A DNA stretch of 56,489 bases from DYJE01 sp964637565 (lineage in GTDB: Bacteria; Desulfobacterota; Desulfobacteria; Desulfobacterales; Desulfolunaceae). Positions 27,537 through 36,603 of this stretch are shown here, piece by piece (position 1 is the stretch's first letter; each line of letters begins with the position of its first letter). The notes beneath the pieces are model-generated. The model was not told the DNA's origin. It saw nothing but the letters and a program-made list of their open reading frames with translations, and ran no database searches. The stretch lies in the NCBI GenBank assembly GCA_964637565.1, contig CAZWTY010000018.1, forward strand, positions 1 to 56,489, read 5' to 3'. The position numbers and the translations under genes were made by a program.

Positions 27537-28400
27537 ATGACACCTGTCACATGTCTGATACACCGAGTTTTCGACAGCCTTGAACGAATCTGGTCTGGAC
27601 CCCGGGGCCATCGACTGGCCAGCACTCTGCTGGTGGTTTTTTTCATGGTCTCCCTGGTGCTGGTGGAACTGAATCGGTTCCAGCTCTTTCCCCAGGGTTT
27701 CTCCATGCTGATTCCAAGGAACCATCTGGCCGCCATTCAGTCCACCCTGACCTTTCTTCTGATCATCGAGGTCATGAGCCTGATTTTCAGTCTGGTGGAA
27801 TCGGTGACCACGTCGGTGGGCCGGCAGCTTGAAATCCTTTCCCTGATCCTTCTGCGGAATGTGTTCAAGGAAATCTCCCACTACGGGGAACCTCTTGTCT
27901 GGGCTCATTTCGCGGACCATATCGGGTATCTGGCCGCCACATCTTTTGCCGCCCTGTTCATCTTTGCCGTTCTTGCGGTGTTCTACCGGGTCAAAAAGGA
28001 AGAGGCCCTCGCGGGGTACGAGGAAGACAAGAAACAGTTCATTCTGGCCAAAAAAGCCGTGGCCATCGGGCTTCTTGTTTTTTTCCACATGATTCTTGCC
28101 AGGCATTTCTACCAGTTTGTCACCGGAGGCCATGACGTCGATCCTTTTGAAGCCCTGTACACCCTGCTTGTGATCAGTGACGTGCTGATCCTGTTTATTT
28201 CCATGCGCTACGGCCATGATTATCGGATCGCGTTCAGGAATTCGGGGTTTGCCGTGGTGACGGTCTTTATCCGTGTGAGCCTGATCGCGACCCCCTATTA
28301 CAGCGCCCTGATCGGTGCGGGGGCCGCTGTTTTCGCCTTGGGGACACTTCAGATCTATACCTGGGCCATCCGATACGATGAGGACAAAAGGCGGGGTTAG
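27537..28400 (+). CDS. Polytopic membrane protein, unknown function
   Basis: A 287-residue inner-membrane protein I cannot assign to a family. About seven hydrophobic segments are visible, near 28-48, 65-87, 125-148, 168-188, 203-223, 233-252 and 260-280. A charged loop EEALAGYEEDKKQFILAKK lies between the third and fourth. HMILARHFYQFVTGGHD carries conserved-looking histidines. The start is uncertain: ATG 27537 has only GGATGG upstream. The gene stands alone after a long regulatory gap and ends at a strong bidirectional terminator. Confidence 0.7.
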   Translation: MTPVTCLIHRVFDSLERIWSGPRGHRLASTLLVVFFMVSLVLVELNRFQLFPQGFSMLIPRNHLAAIQSTLTFLLIIEVMSLIFSLVESVTTSVGRQLEILSLILLRNVFKEISHYGEPLVWAHFADHIGYLAATSFAALFIFAVLAVFYRVKKEEALAGYEEDKKQFILAKKAVAIGLLVFFHMILARHFYQFVTGGHDVDPFEALYTLLVISDVLILFISMRYGHDYRIAFRNSGFAVVTVFIRVSLIATPYYSALIGAGAAVFALGTLQIYTWAIRYDEDKRRG

Positions 28401-28441
28401 ACGGAAGGCCAGCCGGGAACCAGGGGCCGGGTCAGGCGGGA

Positions 28442-28474
28442 TAAAAAAAGCCCGGGACGTGATCCCGGGCTTTC
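28442..28474. terminator. Bidirectional terminator between convergent genes
   Basis: AGCCCGGGA (28449-28457), loop CGTGA, TCCCGGGCT (28463-28471). The stem is flanked by an A run on the left and TTT on the right, so it can serve both the membrane-protein gene (+) and the six-gene operon (-). Confidence 0.85.
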
Positions 28475-28502
28475 CATGATCGTGAAAAGTATCTTTTGTC
28501 CG

Positions 28503-30026
28503 CTACCGTTTCGCTGAGCAGCCCCTTCCCACATGGACCTTTTCAGGCGGTCCGTCATTTTTCGCCACAAGGGGGGCCGGTTTTTTGGCCTCGGTTGTTT
28601 CAACCTTCTTGGCTGAAGAGCTCTCAAGGGATAGATCGCCCGATTTTCCGTACATTTTCTGTTTGGCCTGGATATCGTCCAGGATGTCCTGGTAGAAGAC
28701 GAGTTCGTGGTTGTAGACATTCACTTTCGTGATGCTCTTGTCCGTGCTTCGTTTGTCGCAGGCTTCCCCCTTGTAGCAGGGGACCAGTTCCACAAGGCCG
28801 AGGTAGCGGCCCTGGTCAAAGACCCGGTACACATCGTATCTCAGCATGTCTCCCTTTTTGAGTTTTTCGGCCGTTCCCATTTCGTAGTCCATGAGCAGCC
28901 TTTTTTTCGTGTCTTTGGACTTGTCCTCCGCCTCATTTTCAACGTTTCCAAGAAGTCCGGTGGGAACCAGGGTCAGGCCGCGGTCCACGTAAGTTTCTTT
29001 CTTGACGTTTTTCATTTCATCGCTCTTCAGCCGTTTGAAATCCGTTTCCGCAAACCCGTTGAACACACAGAGCCTTTCAAGGCTGATGATTTTGTTGTTG
29101 GCGGACACGGAACCCAGAATGGACCTGTCTTTATGGTCAATTCCGTAAGATCCCTTGATGACGGGGAAAACATAGGATTCTTCAAACGAGCTCCTGTCTT
29201 TTGACGCGGGCTCCGCTTTTCTTGCCAGGTTTTTGTAGCTTCTCCGGTTGATGAAATTGATGATCTCGCTGAAATGGATGCTGTTGTCCCTGATCTGGCC
29301 AAGACCGGTGAAGGCTTCCTTGTAATACCCGAAATACGTCTTGTTGAACGAGCTTTCCTTGTCGTAGTCGGGAATGGTCAGGTAGGCGTTGATGTACTGG
29401 ATGTCCGAGGGGAAAAAATAGCGGGTTCGGATGGTCAGGAAGGTCAGGTTGCTGCTGACCACCCTGAACAGGTTTTTCAGTTCCGAGGTCAGGGGAAAGT
29501 CCTTGAGACGTCCGTCGATGTCGATGAGCTTGAGGGTGTATTCCTTGGAGAACACATTGTTGTTCTGGCGAAGATCCTGAAGCAGGTCGTAGCTCATGGC
29601 GAAGTCACCCGTCTTGATATAGGCGTAGGCCAGCATCTGGTAGATCTGCTGCTCGAGGCTGCTGGAGAACGGGGCGGCATTGTCTCCCGTGTTTCCCGAC
29701 GAGTTCTTGAAGGTGATGTACTCTTCGAAAAGGGCGTCGAGCTGGCCTTTGAAATGCCTCAGTTCCTTGGTGTAACGTTCGATTTCATCGGGAGGGATGG
29801 GCTTGTCGTTCTGGATGTTCTTCCAGAAATTGGGGTAATCCCTTCGGACGAACAGCTCGATGCCCTCAAGGAAAATCCGGCAATCGTCGTAGATGCTCTG
29901 GAGATAGGATGATTTCAGCTCCTGCAAGGTGTCTTCCTTTTCCTCCGAGAAGAAAACGGAAGGAACGGCCAGGGTGAGAAGTGTCATGGTGATGCCGATG
30001 ATGAGATAGCGTCTTGTCTTTGTCAT
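28503..30026 (-). CDS. Exported protein of the ExbBD-like operon (third large component)
   Basis: A 507-residue protein of no family I recognise. The N-terminal segment RRYLIIGITMTLLTLAVPSVFF is a signal peptide or anchor. The rest is soluble, charged and helix-rich in its first half (repeated YIKTGDFAMSYDLLQDLRQ-type helices suggest TPR-like packing). The second half has more strand-like segments (RGLTLVPTGLLGNVEN, GDMLRYDVYRVFDQGRYLGLVELVPCYKG). The C-terminal 60 residues are Lys/Ala/Pro-rich linker. It is the last gene of the operon, 40 bases after its neighbour and before a terminator. Its location next to a TonB-like protein suggests the periplasm. Confidence 0.75.
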   Translation of the reverse strand: MTKTRRYLIIGITMTLLTLAVPSVFFSEEKEDTLQELKSSYLQSIYDDCRIFLEGIELFVRRDYPNFWKNIQNDKPIPPDEIERYTKELRHFKGQLDALFEEYITFKNSSGNTGDNAAPFSSSLEQQIYQMLAYAYIKTGDFAMSYDLLQDLRQNNNVFSKEYTLKLIDIDGRLKDFPLTSELKNLFRVVSSNLTFLTIRTRYFFPSDIQYINAYLTIPDYDKESSFNKTYFGYYKEAFTGLGQIRDNSIHFSEIINFINRRSYKNLARKAEPASKDRSSFEESYVFPVIKGSYGIDHKDRSILGSVSANNKIISLERLCVFNGFAETDFKRLKSDEMKNVKKETYVDRGLTLVPTGLLGNVENEAEDKSKDTKKRLLMDYEMGTAEKLKKGDMLRYDVYRVFDQGRYLGLVELVPCYKGEACDKRSTDKSITKVNVYNHELVFYQDILDDIQAKQKMYGKSGDLSLESSSAKKVETTEAKKPAPLVAKNDGPPEKVHVGRGCSAKR

Positions 30027-30066
30027 GTATGTCGATCCCCTTGTTGTGTCATGAGATTCCGGGTCT

Positions 30067-31821
30067 TTATTTTTTCATGCTCTGGTAGTGTTGAAGAATC
30101 AGGTTTGCCTTGTATTCCCTGGGGACGGCCGCGTCAGGGCTCGTCTGATATTTTTTCTGGAACTCGGTGAAGAGTTTCAGATAGGAGACGGCCGCCGGAA
30201 GATTGAAGAAGTTTTTCCATCCGTCGGGATTGTCTCCGTAGTTCAGGGCTGTTTTTTCACAGGGAATCATGAATGACCGTTTGGCATGATGCATGGCCAG
30301 GGATTCGGCGCTTTCCTTCCGGGAATAGAACATGGCCAGGGCGCTGTGAATCACCGAAGCGTACTCCCAGTAACTGGTGTCTTTTGAAACCAGAAGGGGT
30401 GTCAGGGATTCGGCGATTTCCCCGTATTCATCCGAATTCTGATCCAGGCCTGAACGTCGTTTTTTGTCCAGGATATTAGCAAGCAGGCAGGCCATAGTCA
30501 AACGTGAAGATTGTTTGATGCTGACTCCATCTGAATTTTCGTTTTCCTGGATGCGCATGGACAGCTGGCCGTAAGGGTAGAGCGTGTCTTCCATGAGCCG
30601 GAGGTTGTCGATGCCGATGCCGTAGAGGATCAGTTCGTTGTAGATGATGCTCCGGTAAGGGATATTGTATTTGATCGTTTTGGCCGCATCGTCGTAGAGC
30701 TGGCGGTAAAGCTCGAACAGATGGTTTTTGGGAAGGGAGAAATTCAGATCCCGGGTCGCCACGAAACCCCGCCGGGCCAGGTAGAGGTTCACGATGAAGT
30801 CGGTGTTGTTGGAATCACGGATGGATTCCGCGTTGTAGTAGGCGTAGAAATCTTTCTGGGGCAGGTTCAGCTCTTTCTGGAGTTCGGTCAGCCTGTAAAG
30901 GAGTGTCCGTGTCTGGGAATCGAGAAGAGGGTCGTTTTCGCTGAATTTCCGTAAGTACCTTCCGAAAAAATGGTAACGCAGATAAAGTTCGTAGAACGCG
31001 AACAGGTTCTGGGGAGAGGCGGAGTAGACGGCCCTTCCCTGGCTGGCTTTGAACCTGTTTTTCCACAGGGTGTCGAGCCACAACCAGGTTTTTCTGTCGT
31101 AAAAGGCGGACAGCTTCATGGACTGGGAGGTGTCGCCCCATTCTCCGCCGAGTTTCTCACATTCCAGCATCATGGCCAGGAAATAGGCGTTGAAATAGAG
31201 GTTCGGTGTGTTCCGGAACCGGAAGCTGACATCGTCGGTGACCTTGATCAGGGCCTTCCCTTGGACGATGGTGTCCGTGGAGCTTTCCGAATCCCTGACA
31301 AAGGATTTGAGATAGTATTCGGAGAGCCTCAGGTAATCCTCCAGCTCCTTGTCTCGGATAGGGATGGCGTTGGAGCCGGCGAGACTGGCCGGGCGGGTCA
31401 GTCCGTATTTTTCGTTCAGATAGTGGAGGTAGAGGAGAAAGTACTCGTAGGCCATGTCGAAACGAAGCTGCTGGGATTCTTCGCCTTCCTTGGTCGTTTC
31501 GATTTTTTTTGTCAGGTTTTCAATGTTTGCGACAATGGTCTGGATACCATCCACGGGGAGTAAAAAACTCTGGTCCGGGATGTATGAAAGCATGTCAAGG
31601 TGTCTGCTGTCGGGTTTTTCGTGAATCCGGATGATCCGTTTTTCTGTGGTTCCGGCAACGGCTTTCCCATCGGGAGCGGCTGTCTGGCGGATGGAATGAA
31701 GCAGGTAGATGCTTTTCGCATGTTTTTTGAAATCGTCGATATACTCCCCGTAGGCGGCCGAGGTGATCATGCCGACGAGGAAAACCTGAACGAGGAGTGT
31801 CCTGATCTTGCTGAAAATCAT
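30067..31821 (-). CDS. Exported helical-repeat-like protein of the ExbBD-like operon
   Basis: A 584-residue protein of unknown family. The signal peptide is IRTLLVQVFLVGMITSAAYG. The mature part is rich in Tyr, Leu and paired helices (RFDMAYEYFLLYLHYLNEKYG, FYELYLRYHFFGRYLRKF, SAYYxxR-like pairs), a pattern seen in alpha-solenoid repeats but without clean TPR consensus. The frame is open to 31974, but ATG 31821 overlaps the previous stop (ATGA) and begins the signal peptide. Translational coupling to the 714-residue gene suggests a fixed ratio and a complex. Confidence 0.75.
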   Translation of the reverse strand: MIFSKIRTLLVQVFLVGMITSAAYGEYIDDFKKHAKSIYLLHSIRQTAAPDGKAVAGTTEKRIIRIHEKPDSRHLDMLSYIPDQSFLLPVDGIQTIVANIENLTKKIETTKEGEESQQLRFDMAYEYFLLYLHYLNEKYGLTRPASLAGSNAIPIRDKELEDYLRLSEYYLKSFVRDSESSTDTIVQGKALIKVTDDVSFRFRNTPNLYFNAYFLAMMLECEKLGGEWGDTSQSMKLSAFYDRKTWLWLDTLWKNRFKASQGRAVYSASPQNLFAFYELYLRYHFFGRYLRKFSENDPLLDSQTRTLLYRLTELQKELNLPQKDFYAYYNAESIRDSNNTDFIVNLYLARRGFVATRDLNFSLPKNHLFELYRQLYDDAAKTIKYNIPYRSIIYNELILYGIGIDNLRLMEDTLYPYGQLSMRIQENENSDGVSIKQSSRLTMACLLANILDKKRRSGLDQNSDEYGEIAESLTPLLVSKDTSYWEYASVIHSALAMFYSRKESAESLAMHHAKRSFMIPCEKTALNYGDNPDGWKNFFNLPAAVSYLKLFTEFQKKYQTSPDAAVPREYKANLILQHYQSMKK

Positions 31822-33962
31822 AACAAAAATCCTTCGGGATTTCTCAAATCCTGTAAACGGTTGTAGAGTTCGATATCCTCGCCGGGAAGAAGGAGCCAGA
31901 TTTTCTTGCCGAGTTTGAGGGCGATGTCCTGGTAAAATTCGAACTGCCTTTCGAAATCGTCGATCTGGGTGCATTTGGTGTTAAGGGCTCCGGGGATGTC
32001 TCCCTGGATGTATCCGGCCGAAGACGCCGCTTTCACATAGTAGCTCCGGGCCAGCATGTAGCTTCTTTCGGCAACCTGAAGGGCCCGGACCTGAAGCTGT
32101 TTGTTCGACAGATAGGCGTTGGCGACGATTCTGTAGATGTTGTACCGGTCGTCATCCTCGTGGCTGATCAGGGACCCCAGGCGATACGTGCTGTTGCTGA
32201 TGAAAGATTCCATCTCATCTTCGTATTTCATGATTTCGCTGATCTTGCCCTGGGACGCGAGCTCCTTGAACAGGAGGTCGTAGGCGTTCAGAAGATTCTC
32301 ATGGTTGATTTTTCTCGTATTGTCGTTGGTAAAGGCGGCCTTGAAGTCCATGAGGCAGTTTTTTCTCGAGTTGGCCAGGGGGAAGCGGGCGGACGCCAGG
32401 TTTTTGTCGTACAGGCCGAATTGAAGGTACTCGTAGTAGTAGCTGATCTCTCCCCGGTACCTGAAGAAAATATGGTTGATGCTGGTGGAGTTCTGGTCGT
32501 TACCCAGGCCCTGCACAGGGCCGAAGAGCTTCTCCAGATCGGAAAAGACAAGGGTGATTTTTTCCAGGGCCTCGGCGTAGAGGGCGCTGACCTTGGAGTT
32601 GAACAGCTCACTGCGTTTGGCTTCGGGATAAGTGTCCCAGGCTCTGGCAAAAGCTTTAAGCTCTTCAAGGGGTTTCCGGCAGCCGTAGAGGTTGTAGAAA
32701 ACCCACCCGGTGGGGCACACGTTCAATTCATCGAGAAGTTCTTTGTACTTCAAGCGGTCTTCAACCTTGATGCCGTGTTCCACCTGTTTGGTGAGCCAGG
32801 TCTTGAGGGCGGACATGGCCACCATGTCCACTTCACGGTTGTCCAGCTTCAGGGTGTTCAGGGTGTCGTTGAACAGCTTGTCCACATTGAACTGAAGTGT
32901 GCCTCCCGCATCGGCCTGACTGGTGAAAAGCATCAGGGGTAAAAGGGCCCGATGGGCCATGGTCTGTTCAATCCATGTTTCGCGGATATCCTGCGCCACC
33001 ACCTGGGCGCTGATGGACAGGGGCAGGTTCGCCTTGAACCAGGAGTAGCTCAACAGGGCGTTGTGGGTCTCGATGCCGGTGAAGTATTTGATGCTCTCGT
33101 TCAAGCCGGTTCTGTCCTCTTTGGTGAAGATCCGTTCGTAAGGGGAGTCGATGACCGAGGCGCTTTTCACCCGGAATTCGTCGAGCTCGGAACAGACTTT
33201 CACGGTGGTCTCCAGGGTCAGGATATCCTCCCGGCTGAAGGGGGGATCGGCATCCGGTTTTTTGTTCATGACATCGATGGCCTCGGTGATTTTCCGGATC
33301 AGGCCGTCCTGGGCCACCAGCAGGTAGTAGTACAGGGATTTGTAATAGTACTCCTCCTTGGTGAAGAGGTTCCGGTTGGGATAGAAGCCTTTTTCAAAAT
33401 ACCGTTTGAACCGTTGCCCTTCCTTGTCTTTGTGAACCGTACACATTTCGAAGTACACGAAGTTGTAGCCGGTGAGGTTCTGTTTGTCGTCGAAATAGAT
33501 GTTGCTGAACTCTTTGTCGGGATTTTCGCTGTAAGTGTAAAGAGCCGTCATGGCCTCCCGTGCGCGGATCAGGTCCAGACTGCCGTCGGGCTGGATGCCC
33601 AGGCTTTTTTCAAGGGTGGTGAACAGGGTGGCAAGCTCCTGCTCGCTGAGTTTGTCCTTGATGTACAATTTCCCCACATCGGTAATCCAGGTGGAGGGGA
33701 ATGCCGGCCGTTCGGGTTCGGGATCACTGAAAAGGGGGGTGAGCCGTCTTGCCGGTCTTCTTTCGGTTTCCTGGGGAATCAGGGCCGGGTTCTCGGTGAC
33801 CACCGGGACCACAGGCTTGATATCCTGCCTGGGTTCGTTCTGGTCGCCTTTTTTGCCGGACTGGAGCTCGTCCCGGGTGAGGGGCGTCAGAGCCCCTGGG
33901 ATGCCTGGAGACAGCAGCACCAGGGTCCAGGTGAGCATGAGGGAAAAAAACAGGTGTTTCAT
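31818..33962 (-). CDS. Large exported protein of the ExbBD-like operon
   Basis: A 714-residue protein of no family known to me. The signal peptide is about 1-24 (MKHLFFSLMLTWTLVLLSPG). A Pro/Arg-rich linker follows at about 35-85, then a long helical body with many aromatic residues (EEYYYKSLYYYLLVAQDGL, GEISYYYEYLQFGLYD), like the neighbouring 584-residue protein. Three or four cysteines (CPTGWVFYNLYGC, NTKCTQ) could form disulfides in the periplasm. The two genes may be distant paralogues with the same solenoid architecture. It sits between the TonB-like gene (12 bases upstream) and the 584-residue gene (four-base overlap). Confidence 0.75.
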   Translation of the reverse strand: MKHLFFSLMLTWTLVLLSPGIPGALTPLTRDELQSGKKGDQNEPRQDIKPVVPVVTENPALIPQETERRPARRLTPLFSDPEPERPAFPSTWITDVGKLYIKDKLSEQELATLFTTLEKSLGIQPDGSLDLIRAREAMTALYTYSENPDKEFSNIYFDDKQNLTGYNFVYFEMCTVHKDKEGQRFKRYFEKGFYPNRNLFTKEEYYYKSLYYYLLVAQDGLIRKITEAIDVMNKKPDADPPFSREDILTLETTVKVCSELDEFRVKSASVIDSPYERIFTKEDRTGLNESIKYFTGIETHNALLSYSWFKANLPLSISAQVVAQDIRETWIEQTMAHRALLPLMLFTSQADAGGTLQFNVDKLFNDTLNTLKLDNREVDMVAMSALKTWLTKQVEHGIKVEDRLKYKELLDELNVCPTGWVFYNLYGCRKPLEELKAFARAWDTYPEAKRSELFNSKVSALYAEALEKITLVFSDLEKLFGPVQGLGNDQNSTSINHIFFRYRGEISYYYEYLQFGLYDKNLASARFPLANSRKNCLMDFKAAFTNDNTRKINHENLLNAYDLLFKELASQGKISEIMKYEDEMESFISNSTYRLGSLISHEDDDRYNIYRIVANAYLSNKQLQVRALQVAERSYMLARSYYVKAASSAGYIQGDIPGALNTKCTQIDDFERQFEFYQDIALKLGKKIWLLLPGEDIELYNRLQDLRNPEGFLL

Positions 33963-33974
33963 GGATTCATCCTT

Positions 33975-35135
33975 CTATCTAATCGTTCGTTCGAGCTCGG
34001 AGACCACCTCAAAAGGCGCGTCGGGCGGATTGAAGTCGATGATGACTTTTCGGGATCCCGCGGAATCCTCAACAGAGACGGTGCAGGTGTACCCCCTGAC
34101 CTTGTAGGTAAAAGGGCTGTTGGCAGGGTTCAGTTTCCTGGCTTTTTTCATGATATCCTGTTTCAGGATCTTCACACGTTCGGAGCTCCCCAAGGCGCGG
34201 CTTCGGATGATCACGACCTCTTCGGCGGAGCCGCCGCCTGCGGACGGAGCGAATTTCGGCAGCGGAGCGGCCGTATCCCGGCTGATCTGCCGGGAGCTGG
34301 GTTTGGGAATGCTGTCTCCGGGAATGGCCGGTGAACCTCCGCCTGATGCTGAACGACCGGGTGGAAGTTTGGCGCTTTCCCACTGGCCAAGCCCGGGGAG
34401 AGGAGCGCGTGCGGCCGGGACACGGGCCGGCGGCGGTGCCGAAGCGGTTTTACCGGGGGCAGTCTTTACATTTTTTTCGATGGACGGCATGGCTCCGGAG
34501 ATAAAATCAGACCGTGTCACAGTCCTTGGAGCCGGGGCCGGTGCCGCGGAAGGGGTGGAATTCACCCGGGGCGCAGGAGCCGGAGCGATTCGGTTGTCCA
34601 TGGGGATATGGCGGTTGGGGATGTCACGGGCCACCAGGGGTTTGGCGTCTATCTCCCTTGCGGTGATCTGTTTTTCGGGAATCGCTTTGGAAAGGGGCAT
34701 GGCCGGGTCGATGACCTTGGGCCGGATCTGTTCCGCCAGCGGTTTCAGGGTTTCGATGCGTTTTTCGGGAATGGGTTTATCCAGGGGTTCCGGGACCGGT
34801 TTCTCCGGGATCACTTTTTCCACGTCCACCCGGGCGGGTTCGAGGGTTTTTTCGGCCGCTGTCTTGAGAACCTTGATCAGGGGCAGGCTTTTGGGAACGG
34901 TCGGTTCCGGAACCTTTTCCTTGTGGGGAATGATGATGGTGGTTCTGGGAAACTGGTAGAGCCTTTCATCGAGAAGGGTGTGGTTCACGATGAAAATGGT
35001 GGTGATGGATACGATGAAAATCAGCAGGGATGGGCTGACGGGCCACTCTTTTCGCGGTTTTCTCGAATAGACGCGGGGGATCAGTATTTTGTAAGGTCCC
35101 CGTCCGTATTGCTTCAACCCCAGAGACGTCGTCAT
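33975..35135 (-). CDS. TonB-like proline-rich single-pass membrane protein
   Basis: A 386-residue protein with the architecture of TonB/TolA energy transducers. A basic cytoplasmic N terminus (about 1-30) precedes one membrane helix (VSPSLLIFIVSITTIFIV). A long Pro/Lys/Glu and Pro/Ala-rich periplasmic stalk (about 70-300) follows, then a small C-terminal domain (about 320-386, EEVVIIRSRALGSSERV to IIDFNPPDAPFEVV). The C-terminal domain is not the classic TonB fold that I can recognise. The gene overlaps the ExbD-like stop by four bases. It probably couples the ExbB/ExbD-like motor to the exported proteins encoded next. Confidence 0.7.
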   Translation of the reverse strand: MTTSLGLKQYGRGPYKILIPRVYSRKPRKEWPVSPSLLIFIVSITTIFIVNHTLLDERLYQFPRTTIIIPHKEKVPEPTVPKSLPLIKVLKTAAEKTLEPARVDVEKVIPEKPVPEPLDKPIPEKRIETLKPLAEQIRPKVIDPAMPLSKAIPEKQITAREIDAKPLVARDIPNRHIPMDNRIAPAPAPRVNSTPSAAPAPAPRTVTRSDFISGAMPSIEKNVKTAPGKTASAPPPARVPAARAPLPGLGQWESAKLPPGRSASGGGSPAIPGDSIPKPSSRQISRDTAAPLPKFAPSAGGGSAEEVVIIRSRALGSSERVKILKQDIMKKARKLNPANSPFTYKVRGYTCTVSVEDSAGSRKVIIDFNPPDAPFEVVSELERTIR

Positions 35136-35596
35136 CGCTCAACGCCGTTGGTGTGCTGAATGGTTATCCGGTTGGCGTCTTCGTAGACGCTTTCAATGAT
35201 CGACATGGCCATCAGGGTGTCCTTGCTCAGGGAATAGATGTCCGGAACAAGGATGGGACGCTGGTTTCCGGCCAGCCTGAGCTGGGTCAGGCGGTTGCTC
35301 AGATCCTGGGATGAGAGCAGGGTGGGGTCCACGGTTTCACGGGTGCCCTGGAGATACACGATCTGGTAGGGGTTGGTTTCCGGGATGGTGGGCTTGAGAA
35401 CCCGGATCTGGTAGGACTGGTACCCCTGTTCGATGGCCGAGACCTGTTTGTTTTTAACGACTTTGGGAACGGTCATCTCGCCGATGTTCACCGGTTTCTT
35501 GCCCACGGTGGACGTCTGGGTGAATGCGATGAGAAGGAGAAAGGCAAGGTCCGCAAAGGAGAACAACCAGATCCTTGAGTCTTCGCCGTGTTTCAT
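35132..35596 (-). CDS. Minimal ExbD/TolR-like subunit
   Basis: A 154-residue protein with one N-terminal membrane helix, LFSFADLAFLLLIAFTQTS. D16 sits where ExbD and TolR carry the essential proton-binding aspartate (ExbD D25). The periplasmic remainder lacks clear sequence similarity to ExbD but has the right size, and ends with the SLSKDTLMAMSIIESVYEDA helix typical of ExbD dimer domains. The unusually short N-terminal tail (15 residues) departs from the family. It is 55 bases after the ExbB-like gene and overlaps the TonB-like gene. Confidence 0.7.
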   Translation of the reverse strand: MKHGEDSRIWLFSFADLAFLLLIAFTQTSTVGKKPVNIGEMTVPKVVKNKQVSAIEQGYQSYQIRVLKPTIPETNPYQIVYLQGTRETVDPTLLSSQDLSNRLTQLRLAGNQRPILVPDIYSLSKDTLMAMSIIESVYEDANRITIQHTNGVER

Positions 35597-35651
35597 AGGT
35601 GTTTATCCCCTGTGAGTGTGTTCAGGTCAAACGGGACCGGCAATCCGGTCG

Positions 35652-36233
35652 TCAAAACAGTCGGGAGGCCATGCCAAGCGCCTTGTCGATGCGGGCCTCG
35701 GACAAGGAGATCAGGTTTTTCTTGATCACCTCGAAGATGATGAAGATGGCCATGGCGATGAGTGTGGTGAAAAGGGCGACGCCCAGACCCTGGGTGTTCA
35801 TGGTGCTGTTGGGGTCCTCATTTGCGAGAAAGATCATGATCATGCCGAAGACCGTTCCGAAAAGGCCGGTGGGCGGCAGGATGTTGGTGATCATGGTGAT
35901 GCGGTTGATGTACTTGTGGTGAAACACGTTCTCGATGAGCTGGAATGTGGCGTCGGCCAGGAAATTTTTAGGGTAATTGTTTCCCTCGTGCTGAACGTGG
36001 GCCGAGTAGTAAGTTTTGGCGGTGAGCACCATCAGGGGATCGTCGCTCGTGCTTTCCTTTTTTGTTTCCGCCCGGATCACGTCAAAACTCACGGACCTTA
36101 TATGCCGGTAAGCCAGAAAGCACATCCACGAGGCGTGGGCGAACAGGATGGCGATGCCGGTGAACACGATGCCGTGGGTCATGACCTTGATGAAACCGGG
36201 ATACATTCTGAAAATATAAACTAGAAAATCCAT
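35652..36233 (-). CDS. ExbB/TolQ/MotA-family proton channel subunit
   Basis: A 193-residue inner-membrane protein. The first helix is at about 20-42 (MTHGIVFTGIAILFAHASWMCF). A cytoplasmic loop follows, then ILPPTGLFGTVFGMIMIF and LGVALFTTLIAMAIFIIFEVI, the GLxGTVxGM and TTxxxxxxA signatures of the ExbB/TolQ fold. It should form the pentameric stator channel with the ExbD-like subunit. ATG 36233 has AAGG at correct spacing; the frame extends to 36347, into the promoter. First gene of the operon. Confidence 0.85.
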   Translation of the reverse strand: MDFLVYIFRMYPGFIKVMTHGIVFTGIAILFAHASWMCFLAYRHIRSVSFDVIRAETKKESTSDDPLMVLTAKTYYSAHVQHEGNNYPKNFLADATFQLIENVFHHKYINRITMITNILPPTGLFGTVFGMIMIFLANEDPNSTMNTQGLGVALFTTLIAMAIFIIFEVIKKNLISLSEARIDKALGMASRLF

Positions 36234-36343
36234 AGAGTTACCTTTTGAAAACCGTGTTGCTGTCCATGATTTTGATATACCAGGCCTTGCCCTGAACAGG
36301 GTTTGGGAAGCCTTTTCCACTCGTATTGATTTTTTTTCATAAT

Positions 36344-36372
36344 CCATTATGTCGAACTTCTTTTGTTGTCAA
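36344..36372 (-). promoter_or_regulatory. Sigma-70 promoter of the ExbBD-like operon
   Basis: Minus strand TTGACA (36372-36367) with TAATGG (36349-36344) 17 bases away, or CATAAT (36351-36346) at 15. A leader of about 100 bases follows to ATG 36233. The remaining 230 bases up to recC hold a GCCCGG-CCCG-CCGGGC hairpin (36536-36551) in the recC leader and nothing else recognised. Confidence 0.5.
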
Positions 36373-36603
36373 TGATATTTTGGCAGGGACAGATGACCTT
36401 ACAGACCTATTACAAAACAGGATGGACGATTGTTTTCTCCCTGACCGGGGCAGCTTGTTTTCTTCCCATCCCTTGCAAATCACGCCCGGCTGCTCTATGA
36501 TCCACAGAAAATAATCTGGCACATGAAAGGGAAAAGCCCGGCCCGCCGGGCGTTGAACGTCATGGGGAATTGCTGAGTTTTATTTACAGTGAGGGAAAAG
36601 ACG

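Noticed and set aside
32952..34334. 460-codon plus-strand frame opposite the 714-residue and TonB-like genes
   Set aside because: It crosses the junction of two coupled genes that have signal peptides, membrane helix and start overlaps. No protein features.
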